DNA from: Chelonoidis abingdonii | Lineage: Eukaryota > Chordata > Testudines > Testudinidae | DNA: 64,000 nt | NCBI RefSeq assembly: GCF_003597395.2 | Contig: NC_133770.1 | Location: forward strand, 5,586,234 to 5,650,233 | Reading direction: 5' to 3' | Part shown: in pieces, positions 1 through 11,089 of the stretch | Numbering within the stretch: position 1 is the stretch's first letter | Layout of the letters: the number at the start of each line of letters is the position of its first letter | The notes under the pieces: model-generated | Told to the model about the DNA's origin: nothing | Seen by the model: only the letters and a program-made list of their open reading frames with translations | Database searches by the model: none | Translations under genes and position numbers: made by a program

Positions 1-1145
1 GAAACATGGACAAATTGCTAAGGATGAGTAGAAAACAGCCCAAGAACATAGGAAAAAACCAGGAAGGCTAAGACATAAAAGTTGTTACACTGAGCAAGGG
101 ACATACCAGGAATAAGAAGAGGTTCTATAAATACATTAGGAGCAAGGGTAAGAGGAAGGAAAATGCAGGTCTGCTATGTAGGAGGGAAGGGGAGATAATA
201 ACAGAGGACATCAAGAAGGCTGAAGAGTTGGATGCCTATTTTACGTCACTCTTCACTAAAGGGGTTGATTGTGATCAGATGCTAGGGGAAGGAACACAAG
301 CCAGAACAGGGAAAACAAATTAAAAAATATTTAAATAAATTAGATGCTTTTAAGTTGGCAAGGCCAGATGCTATTCACTCTAGGGTACTTGAGGAACTAG
401 CTGAAGCAATCTTTGAACCAGTAGCGATTGTCTTCCAGAACTCCTGGAGGATGGGTGGGGTTCCAGAGCACTACAGAAAGGAAAACATGGTACAGCACCT
501 CTCTAAAAAAAGGAACAAAGAGGACCTGAGGAATTACAGACCAGTCAGCCTAACTTCCATACCTGGAAAGTTACTGAAATATTTATTAAACGATCTATTT
601 ATAAATGCCTAAAGTAGAACAGAATAATAAGTAGTAGACAAAATGGACTGGTCAGGAACAAATCATGCCAAATCAGCTTAATTTCTTTCTTTGTTACACT
701 ACAGGCCCATTGTGTGGCGTGAAGCAGTAGATGTGCTCTATCTAGATTTTAGTAAAGCTTTTGACACAGTCCCACATGACATTTGCATAAGCAAATGAGA
801 GAAATGTGGTGAAGATGAAATACTATAAAGTGGGTGTAACACTGGTTGAAAATATAGTAATGAATGTTCACTGTCAAACCGGAAGGATGTATTTAGTGAG
901 GTTGTCCAGGGATCTGTCCTGAGTTTGGTACTATTCAATATTTTCAATAATGAGGTGGATAATGGAGTGCAGAGTATGCTTACAAAATCTGCAGAGGATA
1001 CCAAGCTGAGAGGGGTTGCAAGCAACTTTGGGGGATTAGAATTCAAAATCACCTTGATAAGTTGGAGAATTGCTGTAAGTGAGAGTTAGGTTAGATATTA
1101 GGAAATACTTTAACTATAAGGATAGTTAAGCTCTGGAACAGTTTC
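1..1145 (+). mobile_element. CR1 LINE fragment, sense, uninterrupted
   Basis: A non-LTR retrotransposon remnant. The frame at 355-612 reads as the CR1 reverse transcriptase stretch around IHSRVLEELAEAI and NYRPVSLTS. Further on, the DNA encodes the region around the RT active site (about 980-1010) but is interrupted by stops and indels. Neither the 5' end nor the true 3' end is present; the homology stops at about 1145, where block X begins. At 775-795 this copy keeps the unoccupied site into which an antisense CR1 is inserted in other units (see 13233). Dead element; no intact ORF. Confidence 0.85.
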
Positions 1146-2600
1146 AGCATTAACTGCACTTTTGATACCCTTCCCCCTCCGCCCTCATTCCTGGGCACCC
1201 ACAATTTAAGCACACACTAAACATTCCAGGAAGCACCCACCAGTCTTATGGGGTCCCTGCCAGGCCAAAGTCTTTCTAACACTTCCATGAAGGTTGCGCC
1301 CCCCTTGGACAGAAGGACCTGTCTGTTTGCTGGATCAGAATCCATGTCAGTTTAAACTCAGCCTATTTATACCAAAAGCCCTTTCTCTGATTGTCTCTGG
1401 AACCACCAGTTTGAACCAATCTATTGAAACCAATCCAGGAGCATGTGCCTTTCTAGAATGGTTCAGTTTCAGTGACTTGCCTTAATCACCCCCCCACTCT
1501 TTGTAGTTCTGGGAGGAGGTCTGGTACCCCTCCCCAGGGAGTAGGACGCAATCACACCAAAGCCATTCCTAGGTTTAACGCATTGGTCCCCAAAGATCCT
1601 GCAGGGGGTCACAGTAAGTGTCACATGCAGTTCTTCTCCCTCAGCTCAGGGTCTGCTGCCGAGGAGTGACTGTGATGGCTTCCGTGGCCACAGTCATCCA
1701 GCAAGAGGACCATGCCGCCTCTCCCCATCCAGTGCTGGGAAGGGCTTTCATGTCACCCCACTAGGACACCCCCGATTGTCACTCTGACCTTGGGGGATTT
1801 GTTGTTTGTACACTTGGGTTTTCCCAAAAGTGCTGTTCCCTTGAGTAGGAAACGTCTGTTGGCAAATGTGCAGGGCAAGCAGAGATGGGAACTCAAATCA
1901 GCTCGGATTGTGGGATTAGGCTGCACACCCCATGTTCAGAAGAGTGTACGGCTTTCACTCTCCTGAGGTCAAGAGCCCTTGTGGCTCCATCAGTGATACT
2001 CCCCACCAGGGAGATATCTCACTGCACCCACTCTGCTAGTGATCCTGCTGGGACAAATGTACCTGCATCTCTAGGCACCCAGGTTATAATCACTGGAAAC
2101 CTCACCTGATGTAAATAAGCACAACTCCATTAATTCAATAGATCAAGAGGCACTGTTCCCAGCAAGGAGTTTATCCCAGAGGTAGGGTATGATTTTTTCC
2201 CATTGTTTGTGAAGGAATGTCTGCCTTGTGAGATTGTGTGTACAGAGCGTGTGTGTGAGCGTGTTGGGTGGGGGGGACAAGACTGAGAACTATAAGCATA
2301 CATCTGAGACTCCTAGACACACTTCGGTGCAACACTCGCTTGTCATTATATGACTAAACTCCTCACTGAGTTTGACATGTGAGAGGAACTGGGACCAAGT
2401 GAATTTGGAATTTTCATGCAAAATATCATCTGATGGACACAGAGGAGCAAAAAATCTTGTCCAAATGATAGAAGCTGCAGAGAAGAAGGTTCTTTCGCTA
2501 ACAATGATGCGATTGTAAGGAGGAGCAGAGATGAGGGAGCTTCCAAGCTGTCACTAAGAAAGGAATTTGGAACCCCATCAAACATGTAACTGAAGCGTTG
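1146..2600. other. Conserved gene-less block X, unit 1
   Basis: No gene is recognised. The stretch recurs after every sense CR1 3' end in the window (from about 15840, 36656, 40961 and 58150), so it is part of the duplicated unit. Short open frames occur but are neither conserved in length nor similar to a family I know. It contains a TG-rich low-complexity patch near 2235-2275. It may be an old retroelement body that I cannot classify. Confidence 0.6.
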
Positions 2601-2614
2601 CTGCCGACCTTCAT

Positions 2615-2880
2615 AGCTTTCCTACAGTCATAGTGTAGGCCAGCAAGGACCATTGTGGCCATCTAGTCTGACCTGCTGCAGAACACAGATCAGGCCAAAG
2701 AACCACAGCCAGTCATTTCTGCATCACCTGTAACTTCCATTTCTGCCAGAGCATCTCTTTTGAAAGGAAATCGAATCCTGACTGAAAGCCTGCAAGTGAT
2801 GGAGAGTCCAGCATATCCCCAGATAAGTGGTTCCTGTGGTCAATTATCTTCACTATTTAAAAAAACGCACCATATTTTTA
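2615..2880 (-). repeat. CR1-type fragment, antisense
   Basis: The stretch from the CATTGTGGCCATCTAGTCTGAC motif region through the AGTGATGGAGAGTCCA region resembles the reverse complement of a CR1-family 3' section, where minus-strand CR1 3' ends carry a 'gaccat..tctagtctgacctgctgca' pattern. It recurs at about 17565, 38735, 43050 and 60255 in the other units. Assignment is by eye. Confidence 0.5.
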
Positions 2881-5490
2881 GGCCCTAAATCTACAGTCGT
2901 ACCAAAGGACAGACCCCTGTGCACACATGGACCCCACTGAAATTATGGGGTGCCACACAGGTACCAGGGTCTGTCTGTCTGCACAATACTGTGGAATTGG
3001 GGTTTTACGTAGCACAGCAAAGAAATAGACAAGAAACCCTATTCCAGTGAGCAAACCACTGGGCATCTTACCCAACTAACTTCTGTTTCCTGCATTTGAA
3101 AAGAAATACCACCACATCTGGGAAGCAAACCTGCAACTGCCATAACGTTTCAGTGCTGTGTAGGTGAGGGTGAGAGACCCATTAGGAATAACCTCAGCAC
3201 TTAGCTCTTTCAGGTCGGAGTTCTTTACTCTAATAGTGGAATTTATATTACATTTTACATATTCAGACATTGTCTAATTAACCCTAAAAACACAGCAGAG
3301 ACCTAGGTCTAGATAAATATTACAAACTGCATTTCAGGGAGTTATGCCACTTATCTTTGTCTCCTCTAACGAAAGCATAATCCGAGAAAGGAAAGGCGCT
3401 TTAGTTCTGTGTAGGCTGAATCACAGACTGTCCAACACAACAGGACACAACACACACGTGTAAGTCACGATGGGTGTGTAGTGTTCTGGGATATTTCTAT
3501 TGTGTGTGTGATGGGCACAGGGTGTTTGAAAACCCCAACGAGCCATTTCTAGGGGAAAATTCATGGCAAAATTATTTATTATCAGTGATTTGCATCACAG
3601 CAGCCCCTGTTCAGGGCCGGTATCAGGGTCCCGTTGCACCAAGCACCGTACCCAGGAATGAAGCCTGGAGCTGGCTGGTAAGCACCCTTGATGAGGACAG
3701 TCTTTAAGGCCAGCCTGGCCTGGGATGGCTCCAGGGTCCCCTTTAAACCAACCTGTCTTAAAAGCACTTCATGCAGACTAGGGGTCTCTCATTAGCTGAA
3801 GGCTTCAGCAGGGCACACAAAGCTCTATGGAAACAAGTGGGGATTCCGAGGCTTTGATCTCTGTGCTCTGGATCCTCCGAACTTTGAAAAGAGAGTTCAA
3901 GGCCTGTAGGTGCAGCTCCCTTGCTCTTCCAGGGAAGACAGCTGGGGAGTTGTGGAGGAGCCTGCAGCATGGCACGGTTGTGGGGACCGTATGAGCAGTG
4001 AGGATTCTATTGGCATCAATACTGGCTGTCCTCGGAGGGAGGGGCTGGATTCCAGGATCTGGAGAGTGGGGACACACATTGAAGATGTGCTGGCTGGCTA
4101 TGTAAAAGGCAGCTGCCCTCCAGCTCTGTGGGACTGGGGATACAGGGAAGATATGCCAGCGAGATCTGGAGAAAGAGGCTGCTTGAAGGACCTAGACTGC
4201 CATGAGGGATAAATGCTGGTCAGTTTCCCAAGGGCAGGTTGTGCTGCAGACAGAGGAGGCTGTGCTCCACAGGACAAACCAAGATGAACCCCCCCCAATT
4301 TCAATGAAGCAGGAGTCTTGTGATAAACAGGGGTCAGTGCTCCAGTTTGTCCTGGAGAGCTGCAGTGAGAAAGCACAGAGACACCTGACAGCTACAAAAG
4401 TAACATCTTGTTACAGATGCACCTGCAAGAATGAGATTGCAAATGTTTGTGTAACCCACACACCTCCTGGGTGTGGTGTTCTGGCCCATCTAGTGGCACT
4501 CAGGAGGTGTGTGGGTTACATGTGCAGGCCCCTTGGCTGAGCAGTGCTAAACCTTTGGGCTGTGACGGAGCTGCAGTGGGACTCTCAGAGCAACCACTAT
4601 TCAATAGAGCGTCAGAAACTAAAGACTGGAGGCTGAATTCTTCACTGCCATGTGCCTCAGGCTTCTTTCATATGACACTAGCACCTACACATACCAACCA
4701 AGATCTATTATGCTAGCAGCTGTACACACACATAGCACAGGAGAATTATTGCCCTTACGAGTGTTCAATCTAAACAGGCCATACAGACGAAGAGCGGGAG
4801 AAAGAAAGGGCCATGAGTCACAGATGGGGAACTGAGGCCAGAGAGATAGAATAACTTGCCAAAAGTCACACACAGACTCGACAGACTTTGCAAACTATTG
4901 GCCAGATTCAATCATCAACATCCAAACTTTGAATCAAATACAGTTCTGCATTCAACCTATACCCCAGGGGGGCACATGCAAGAAGCACTCCTTAGGCTGA
5001 GGGGGAAAATTCGGCTGGGCAGAACATGATTTTGGGATTAAGGTGTTACAATAATAATAAGTAATAAGACTCAAGTATCAGTCAAGTTAACAGGGGAGTA
5101 TTAAAGGACACTTCAAGAATTTCTAGCATTTCAGCGTCTGACTGACAAAGAAGTAAGTGGTCCGAGCGCACTGCCACCCAACCCCGCGTGGCACAGCACC
5201 AGCTTTAATTCACATACCGCACAGGGAGGGATGGAATTGTCGGTTACAAACCCCGTCCGTCCTGCCTGGATTACAAAACCGTAGCTAAACGGTCAGCCAG
5301 AATGTGCAAGAAATGAGCTGAAGAAAGAATCCTGAGACTTCCTGTTCTCATCCCATAGCAGAATCCTGATGAAGGGGGCTTCACAGCCAGCAATACCGGC
5401 CACACTGTTCACTCTGTTTTGTGTAGGGGGGAAAGAATTGCCAGGGCCTCACACGGGACACAGAGACGTGCTCTAATCACACAGAAGAGA
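2881..5490. other. Conserved gene-less block Y, unit 1
   Basis: No gene is recognised. This 2.6-kb stretch is repeated upstream of the other cathelicidin copies (17830-20700, 38419-40157, 42738-46270, 59928-63400). Unlike units 2, 4 and 5, unit 1 lacks the hAT-type element at the equivalent position, about 4271. Minus-strand open frames of 60-100 codons are not preserved between units. Confidence 0.6.
4690..4870 (-). repeat. CORE/MIR-like SINE relic, antisense
   Basis: The pattern 'cacagatggggaactgaggccagagagatagaataacttgcc' then 'gtcacacac' is the antisense signature of a MIR/CORE-type SINE. The 5' side has the 'agctgtacacacacata' tail-like motif. It recurs at about 19920, 45400 and 62600. 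Old and truncated. Confidence 0.5.
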
Positions 5491-5499
5491 TCTGATAAT

Positions 5500-6000
5500 T
5501 TGCTGTGCTTGACAGAACTGCAGGACCAGTGGATGAAGAGGAAGTGGTCTATGGGATACTACTAGCTCTTGGTAACACGTTTGAGACAGTGTCTCATGAA
5601 ATTAGATTCTCAAAATTAATTGAAATTGGCTTGGGTAGGGACACAGCTATGTGCACTGAAATTGGCCAATGTAAATACAGAATAAGAAAAAAACAGTAGC
5701 AGTCTACAGAAGAGTCAACCCAAGGAGAGGGGGATTGATTTGGAAAGGGGGCTATGGGATATGACTAGGAGCAATGGGATAATGGTAGGAGGAATGGGTT
5801 AGGCTAACTCATAGGAAGACTTCATACTAGTGAGATGTCTCCAGCTTTGGAACAGGGTCCTCCTATTGTACATGGGGCAATCCCCCTGCTAGGGATACAA
5901 AAGAGCCGGCTGGCTAGTCAGGAGCAGTCTGGTGTGTGGTTAGCCATTGTCGATGAACAGTACGTTCCCCTTGGATTTAGTCAAAACAACGACCTCTGCC
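5500..6000 (+). repeat. Ancient CR1 relic in the far promoter region
   Basis: Faint similarity to a CR1 RT/3' section: a 'ggtaacacgtttgagacagtgtctcatgaaa' stretch resembles the CR1 RT motif around 'ttttgacacagtctcacatga', followed by a 'ggagcaatgggataa..taggaggaatgggttagg' section typical of CR1 3' ends. It is shared with the other cathelicidin upstream regions (about 20730 and 63390), so it predates the duplications. Confidence 0.4.
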
Positions 6001-6384
6001 TACTGACTGGCTCTAGGGGAATGCTTGTTGTGTGATTTCTGGACTGAGAGCTGATGTGTAAAGCTCTGGTTGTCTGGACTTTAGGGAAGAAGTGTTTTCT
6101 TGATATAAGTCAGCGTAGATAGAGCAATGGCAACTTATAGCAGCTGAGGTTCTGGCCCAACAGATCCTCAGCTGGTTTAACTTGCCCTAGCTCCATTGGC
6201 TTTCATGGATCTATGCTGACTTACACTGAGAGAGGTACAGGTACTTTAGCTTTTCCCAATACAGAGGCTCCCAGCCACCCCCCGCCATGGTTTGTTTAGC
6301 AATTGGTGCACACGGTTTCAGCAATTTATTAGAAAAATTCCTCCTTTTCTCCTGACTAACCTCCCTCTCTGCCCGCCCCAGCAG

Positions 6385-6500
6385 GGTGGCCAATGGAAAC
6401 ATCCTGCAGCTGGATGGGGAAAAGTCACCCGTTAAGGGAGGACCCAAGCAGGCAGCCAATGAGGCACTAGCCCACACGGAGGAGGCAGGGTATAAAAGGG
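6385..6500 (+). promoter_or_regulatory. Cathelicidin A core promoter (CCAAT, CCAAT, TATA)
   Basis: GGCCAATGG gives a CCAAT box at 6390-6394, GCAGCCAATGAGG gives a second at 6456-6460, and TATAAAAG lies at 6491-6498. The ATG is 71 bases beyond the TATA start, so transcription should begin near 6520 with a short leader of about 40 bases. A GGGGAAAAGT stretch near 6417 is loosely kappaB-like, but too weak to call. Confidence 0.75.
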
Positions 6501-6544
6501 CTTCCCCCGGGGAGAGACTGGGCTGCCCTCCCAGCTCTCACTGA

Positions 6545-6577
6545 ATGCCACAGGGCATAGGATGGAGACCTGCCTGA
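6545..6577 (+). CDS. Upstream ORF overlapping the cathelicidin A start
   Basis: An ATG at 6545, 17 bases before the real start and out of frame with it, opens a 10-codon frame that ends at TGA 6575-6577 inside the signal peptide code. Copy B has AATCCC here instead of AATGCC, so the upstream ATG is specific to A. Whether it is translated or affects expression is unknown. Confidence 0.4.
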   Translation: MPQGIGWRPA

Positions 6578-6741
6578 AAGTCCTGCTGCTCGTCGGGGTG
6601 ATCTCAGCAGCTCCCACACCACCATCATCCCCTCTGCCAACCTATGAGGATGCGGTTTTAGCTGCAGTTCAGATCTACAACCAAGAGCCAGGCACAACAC
6701 TGGCCTATCGGCTCCTGGAAGCTGAGCCGCAGCCAGACTGG
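6562..6741 (+). CDS. CATH: Cathelicidin A exon 1
   Basis: 60 codons: signal peptide and the first part of the cathelin-like domain, ending at Trp60 with donor G|GTGAGT. The start is supported by the signal peptide immediately after it and by the identical start in copy B. The last 87 bases are identical to copy B, while the first part differs at 12 bases. Confidence 0.93.
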
Positions 6742-9700
6742 GTGAGTGACCTGGGGAATTGCTTTGTGGCCTGTGTATATTCGATGCCGCTTGAGCTCGT
6801 GGAGCAGGTCAACAGGGAATCGCTGCCTCTGATGCTAGACTCCTGTACCTACAGTCTGGTATTTGGACCCTTGCTGTTATTATCCAGGGCTGATTTCTGG
6901 TGGTGCCATGAAAGCCAGTTTCTGTTCACAATTCAAGTAGGCAGAGGATGGGGAAGGGGAAGAACAGGGAATTTACAGACAAGCCGGCTGGAGTCACTGA
7001 AAGCAGCATGGCCAAGATTGGTTATAAAGAGGGAGTGAAATATGTGCAGAGACGGGTAGCAGCCAGACAGCTATTTCCCTGTATTACCACACAGCAGCTT
7101 CCTGGTCCCATTGCAGAGGAAGGGCCTGACCCCAGCAGTTCATTCAGATTCAGCAGGCAGAGAAGGTTTCCATTTGAATGATACTGTGAGTAATTCGAGG
7201 CAGGGACCGTCTTACTCTGTGTTTGCACAGCACCTGGCACAAAGGCGGTGGCCAGTCACACGTGTTCAAAGAGAATGAGCAAACATTCCATTTGGGGACA
7301 TAATCATACTTTTAATGAAAGTTTTGATCCCGTGAGCTACCGAGCACCCTCTGCTCACAGCGAGGTCAGTGGAAGTTGAGGGTGCTCAGACCACACCAGA
7401 GTGTTCAGAGTGTTTCATGATCAAGCCCAAAAGGAGGACACTTGGGCTCCAATCCTGCAAACACCTGCACATACAAGTAACTTCTGCAAGACAGAAACCT
7501 ACATACAGAAATTACAGTGAAGCAATAAGACCTGGGTCCCAGGAGTTCACTTGAACCATGTCATTTCAGACCAGAATCTCACTTTCAGGAATTAAAACAC
7601 ATGCAGAAACACTGAGTGACTGGATTTTCTAAGTGAAGGGCAGAGGACCAGGGTTGGGGGAAGACAATTGCAAGATACTAGTTATTTGTTCATGCAGTAG
7701 AAACATGGGCCAGAGCCTCATCTGGTGCAAATCAGCCCACCTGAGACAGTGGAGCTACATCAGAGTTAGGCCACAATATATGAAGTTACTTTCCGGAATT
7801 TAGGTTTGAACAGCATTTGAAAAATTCAAGGCCCTAGACTACTGCTGAGAATGATTATTAATAACTGTTTACTTCAGTAGAATTGAATAAGTCAATATTT
7901 ACACTCTCTTTAGAGCAAGGGCCTTGTCTGAGTATGTGTGTGAACAGCACCTCGCACAGTGCGGCTCTGATGCCAATCTGTAACATCAAAGAAAAATATT
8001 TAGAAGGCCAAAGTGGGGCCTGGTGCCTTGATGCTCATTGTGAATGTTAATTTTCCTTATTCGTTGAACTTCTTTTTAGGACGTGTCTTCTAAAACTATC
8101 CAGTCGCTGACATTCACTGTGAAAGAGACAGTGTGCCTCGTATCAGGGAACCGCGACCCCAACCAGTGTGAATTCAAAGAAGACGGGGTAAGGATCACTC
8201 CCTGCACAGAGACACCTCCCTCTGCTCTTCTTACTCACTGATCACACAGATGCCCAACAACATCTTTCAAGCAGAGACGTAAAGGAAGGAAGGGGCTATG
8301 GTACAGTGCCTCTTCCGCTGTGTCCTATTACTGATCCTTACATCAAGGTCACAGAAAACATACATTCATTTATCCAACCCCTGATTATAGGACTACACGG
8401 CTTTTAATCTCTGGTTTGCTGTTGTCAGCTGGGGCACTGTTCTACCTGGGAACTATCCCTGAGGGCAAAAGGAGAAGGGGATGCAGCTTGTGTTAAATAT
8501 TATTCGTGGTACACTGGCACTTTGACATCCTATATGAGATCAGGGCCCCATGGTGTCAGGTGCTGCACAAACACAGACAGTCCCTGGCTTGGCCCAAAGT
8601 GTTCACAATCTAAACAGACCAGACCAAGAAAGGCTGGCCGAGGGGGACTGCTCTTATCCCCAGGTCATCGGTGGGTGACATGACTCGCTCAAGATCACAC
8701 ACCAGGACAGTGGCAGCATGGAGAATTCAACCCAAGTTTCCCTAACCTCAGCCCAGCGCTGTAACTGCAAGACTCTGCTTCTCATTCCATAAGCATGCTC
8801 TGCCCTAACAGCAATCCAGCCTCACTTGGCTCAACTGAGTGTAGATTTTGGCTCATTCTCTCCTTGTCTGTATCTACATTTACTCATACGCTGTTCTCTG
8901 TGGGCCCCTCTCACTCAGCTGGAGTAGACAAGGAATCCCATAGATGACACAGTAACAGCTCACAAAGTCAGGTGCTACTGAACGCGAGCCAGGGTTACAT
9001 AGATTGTGAGCCCCTCAGGGCAGGGACCATCTTTCTGGTCTCTCTACAGCGCCTCACATAATGGGGTCCTGATCCACCGTGATGTCTAAACCAGGCCCAA
9101 GATTGAGCCTCCCAACCTCCTGCTGAACTTGTGAACAACCCACATTGGGAAGCAGGTCTCCACACGCGTGTGGCCTGAGCGGTAGCGCTCCCAGATAGTA
9201 AGATGCTGAGGTCTCTTTTCTCTCCCTTGCAGCTGGTCAAAGACTGCTCTGGATTCTTCTCCACTGAACAGGACCCCCCTTCCATCATTATCAAATGTGA
9301 GGAGGCATCTGAGGAGGTGAGTGGCCTAGACGGCCTCCTCTCTGCTCACGGCTGGGCTGATGCAGGGTTAAGGGTTTCCCTCGCTGAGATCCTGGCCAGG
9401 TATTTCACACTGACCAAGTGTCCCCAGAACAAGTGTCCAGCTCCACCCACTGGCAGCGAGCTGGCAAACGCCTCCTGCCCCACGAGCCTGGAGGTGGAAC
9501 CTACAGCCGCCAGCAGAACCACAGGGAGCAAATTCTAATCTCACTGGGATACGTAAGAAACCTAAAGCTCCATACGGTGCCTGGGAGCGGGGCAAGGCAG
9601 GGGGGCTGGGGAGGCTCCTCACCACCTGCCTTTGTCTGGCAGTGACATTTACATACGTTGTACGATGCAGACACTGAATGGTCCCTGGTCCCACACACCA

Positions 9701-10465
9701 GGCAAAGGCCCCAGCATGGCCCCTCCTTCTTATCCTAGAACAGGGACCTGCCCAAGGTGGGCGTAAGGGTTACAGACTGCAAAGGAGGAGGGGATAATGG
9801 CTGAGTTTATAATCCTGTGCCTTCAATGGCACGGCCCTTGCACCCCGTCTCTCCAGCAGGCAAACTCCTGCCCCTCCCTCAGAGTCACCGAGTGATGTCA
9901 CCCTCTGTCAAAGAGCCCAGAGGATACACTCACTCCTGAGGGCTACTCCTCTCCCCCACTAGTCACCCAGGCCCACAGTGACACTGGTTGGATGCCCTGT
10001 GCTGCTCCAGAGAGGCCATGTGCTCCTGGGGAGAGGGCACTGGACTGGGACTCAGGAGACCTGGGCTCTACTCCCTGCTCTGCTACTGACCAGCTGTGTG
10101 ACCCCAGCCATGTCACACTGTCACCCCCTCACCCTTTACCCCTCTGTCTATCTAGATTGTAAGCCCCTTGGGGCAGAGACTGTCTCCCACTGTGCATGTG
10201 TACAGCGATTACCACAGCCCTGATCAAAGCTGGGGCCTCTAGTCATTGCTAATAGCAAATGAAACACAAGAGAGAACAAAGTAACATTCCCGGAGCTGCA
10301 GGAGCCAGTTTCAGTCTGAGTGGAGATTCTGATCCTGACCCCTTTTCTCTCTAGCCTAATGTCGTCACACGGGGCCGCTGGAAAAGATTCTGGAGAAAAA
10401 CTGGCAGGTTTGTTCGTCGACATGGTTGGGACATCCTTGCTACTGGTCTCAAAATAGCTGGCTAA
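6562..10465 (+). CDS. CATH: Cathelicidin A, complete four-exon gene
   Basis: Precursor of a secreted host-defence peptide, 160 residues over exons 6562-6741, 8080-8187, 9233-9316 and 10355-10465, all introns phase 0 with GT-AG ends. Residues 1-17 look like a signal peptide (hydrophobic LKVLLLVGVISAA). The cathelin-like propiece follows, with AVQIYNQEPG and YRLLEAEPQ and the four family cysteines at 79, 90, 101 and 118. The mature peptide should be residues 129-160, released after PNVV by an elastase-like protease, as known for this family. It has 7 Arg, 3 Lys, 1 Asp (about +9) and Trp at peptide positions 5, 9 and 21, consistent with a membrane-active amphipathic helix. It resembles the Arg/Trp-rich class I recall from turtle cathelicidins; the orthologue number cannot be assigned. 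Promoter, splice sites and poly(A) signal are all present, so this is the best candidate for a working gene here. Confidence 0.93.
6742..7038 (+). other. Open reading frame running from exon 1 into intron 1
   Basis: The exon 1 frame stays open for 98 codons past the donor site, to TGA, giving a 158-codon read-through frame. The same 98 codons are open in copy B with no indels. If intron 1 were retained, the product would be a half-cathelin fused to an unrelated tail. No family is recognised in the tail. Most likely an intronic coincidence. Confidence 0.3.
8080..8187 (+). CDS. CATH: Cathelicidin A exon 2
   Basis: 36 codons after CTTTTTAG, ending at donor GGTAAGG. It encodes the VKETVC and QCEFKEDG motifs typical of cathelicidins, including cysteines 79 and 90. 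The length of 108 bases is the usual one for vertebrate cathelicidin exon 2. Confidence 0.93.
8520..8765 (-). repeat. CORE/MIR-like SINE relic in intron 2
   Basis: Begins with an 'atcagggccccatggtgtcaggtgctgcacaaacacagacagtccc' section and ends with the antisense MIR-like 'aagatcacacaccaggacagtggcagcatggagaattcaacccaa' pattern. Equivalent copies lie in intron 2 of B (24970-25180) and D (49960-50165). Confidence 0.5.
8995..9095 (+). repeat. CR1-like SINE tail in intron 2
   Basis: 'gattgtgagcccctcagggcagggaccatctttctggtc' followed by 'tacagcgcctcacataatggggtcctgatcc' is the tail found at the end of turtle SINEs and related LINEs. Repeated in B (25265-25360) and D (50555-50640). A similar truncated tail lies in intron 1 at about 7180-7250 and 22370-22440. 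Confidence 0.5.
9233..9316 (+). CDS. CATH: Cathelicidin A exon 3
   Basis: 28 codons after CCTTGCAG, starting LVKDCSG and ending before donor GTGAGT with EASEE. It carries cysteines 101 and 118, which close the second cathelin disulphide. A-to-D changes here are mostly silent, unlike exon 4. Confidence 0.93.
10020..10255 (+). mobile_element. tRNA/CORE-type SINE in intron 3
   Basis: 'gcactggactgggactcaggagacctgggctctactccctgctctgctactgaccagctgtgtgacc' is the CORE/MIR-like head, followed by the tail 'gattgtaagccccttggggcagagactgtctcccactgtgcatgtgtacagcgat'. It is in the same place in B, C and D, so the insertion predates the duplications. The family fits the turtle polIII SINEs. Confidence 0.75.
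10355..10465 (+). CDS. CATH: Cathelicidin A exon 4 (mature peptide)
   Basis: Starts after TTTCTCTCTAG with PNVVTRGRWKRF, 36 codons and TAA. The first four residues are propiece; cleavage after Val-Val would release a 32-residue peptide. The N-terminal half is strongly basic with Trp and Phe spaced as in an amphipathic helix; the C-terminal third is neutral and hydrophobic (DILATGLKIAG). Confidence 0.93.
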   Translation, partial: PNVVTRGRWKRFWRKTGRFVRRHGWDILATGLKIAG

Positions 10466-10651
10466 CAAGATCCAGAAATAGAAAAGATGAAAGTGAGCCG
10501 ATGCTGCCAGATCCATCCTTGCTGCCATATGTCCTCCACTGGAAGCACCGTCGGAAGCAAGGCTTATAACAATCTGAACAGCTTCAAAGCATCTGCTTCT
10601 ACCCACTGCTTAGCCACTCTTGCAGTGCTGCTCACCAGGGCTCCTCTGCAT

Positions 10652-10657
10652 AATAAA
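10652..10657 (+). promoter_or_regulatory. Poly(A) signal of cathelicidin A
   Basis: AATAAA 187 bases after the stop codon. The signal is kept in C and D and lost in B. Confidence 0.8.
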
Positions 10658-10699
10658 TTGCCATTCTGCAAACCTATACTGTAGCCCTCTGCTTCCATA

Positions 10700-11085
10700 T
10701 TGTGGGAGGAGATTGGGGACATGAACCGGAATGAATCACTTGGCAGTTCTGCTGGCCAATGAAAGACCCAGAGTAAGAGTCACATGCCATCCTCCTTAAA
10801 AAGATCCATCCCCTGCCCAATTGCAGCTGGGATCCAGACACTAAGGCCCAACTTGTTAAAAAGTGACTAGCAATTTTGGGTGCCCAACACAGAATGTCCC
10901 CAAAGGGGCCTGGTTTTCAGAAAGTGCTGAGCAACTTCCCTCCAAAAATGTGGCCCCTTCAAGATCTCTCTAAATTTGGAGACACCCAAAATCAATAGTC
11001 ACTTTGGAAAATATAGGATTCAGGGCCTGTAATGCTTTAGAAACCCTAAGGGAATGGGTTTAAATAGCACATGCAAGCCATGGCT
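10700..11085. other. 3' flank of cathelicidin A, no gene seen
   Basis: Conserved with the 3' flanks of C (31240-31630) and D (52260-52680) and, more weakly, B (27190-27500). No open frame or element is recognised. Confidence 0.5.
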
Positions 11086-11089
11086 TCAG

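Noticed and set aside
1294..2109. Overlapping plus-strand frames of 63-84 codons in block X as exons of a host gene
   Set aside because: Reading frames are not conserved between the five copies of the block, there is no consistent splice pattern, and the residues look random.
2235..2275. CRISPR-like or other short direct repeat arrays
   Set aside because: Only simple TG/GA microsatellites were seen here and at 17200, 37725, 42040 and 59238; there are no spaced repeats, and this is vertebrate DNA.
6410..6430. kappaB site in the promoter of A
   Set aside because: GGGGAAAAGTCACC matches only half of a consensus; not strong enough to annotate without a matrix score or comparison with other species.
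10031..10100. tRNA gene in intron 3
   Set aside because: The tRNA-like head belongs to a SINE followed by its LINE-derived tail and is repeated in all copies; no intact cloverleaf was found.
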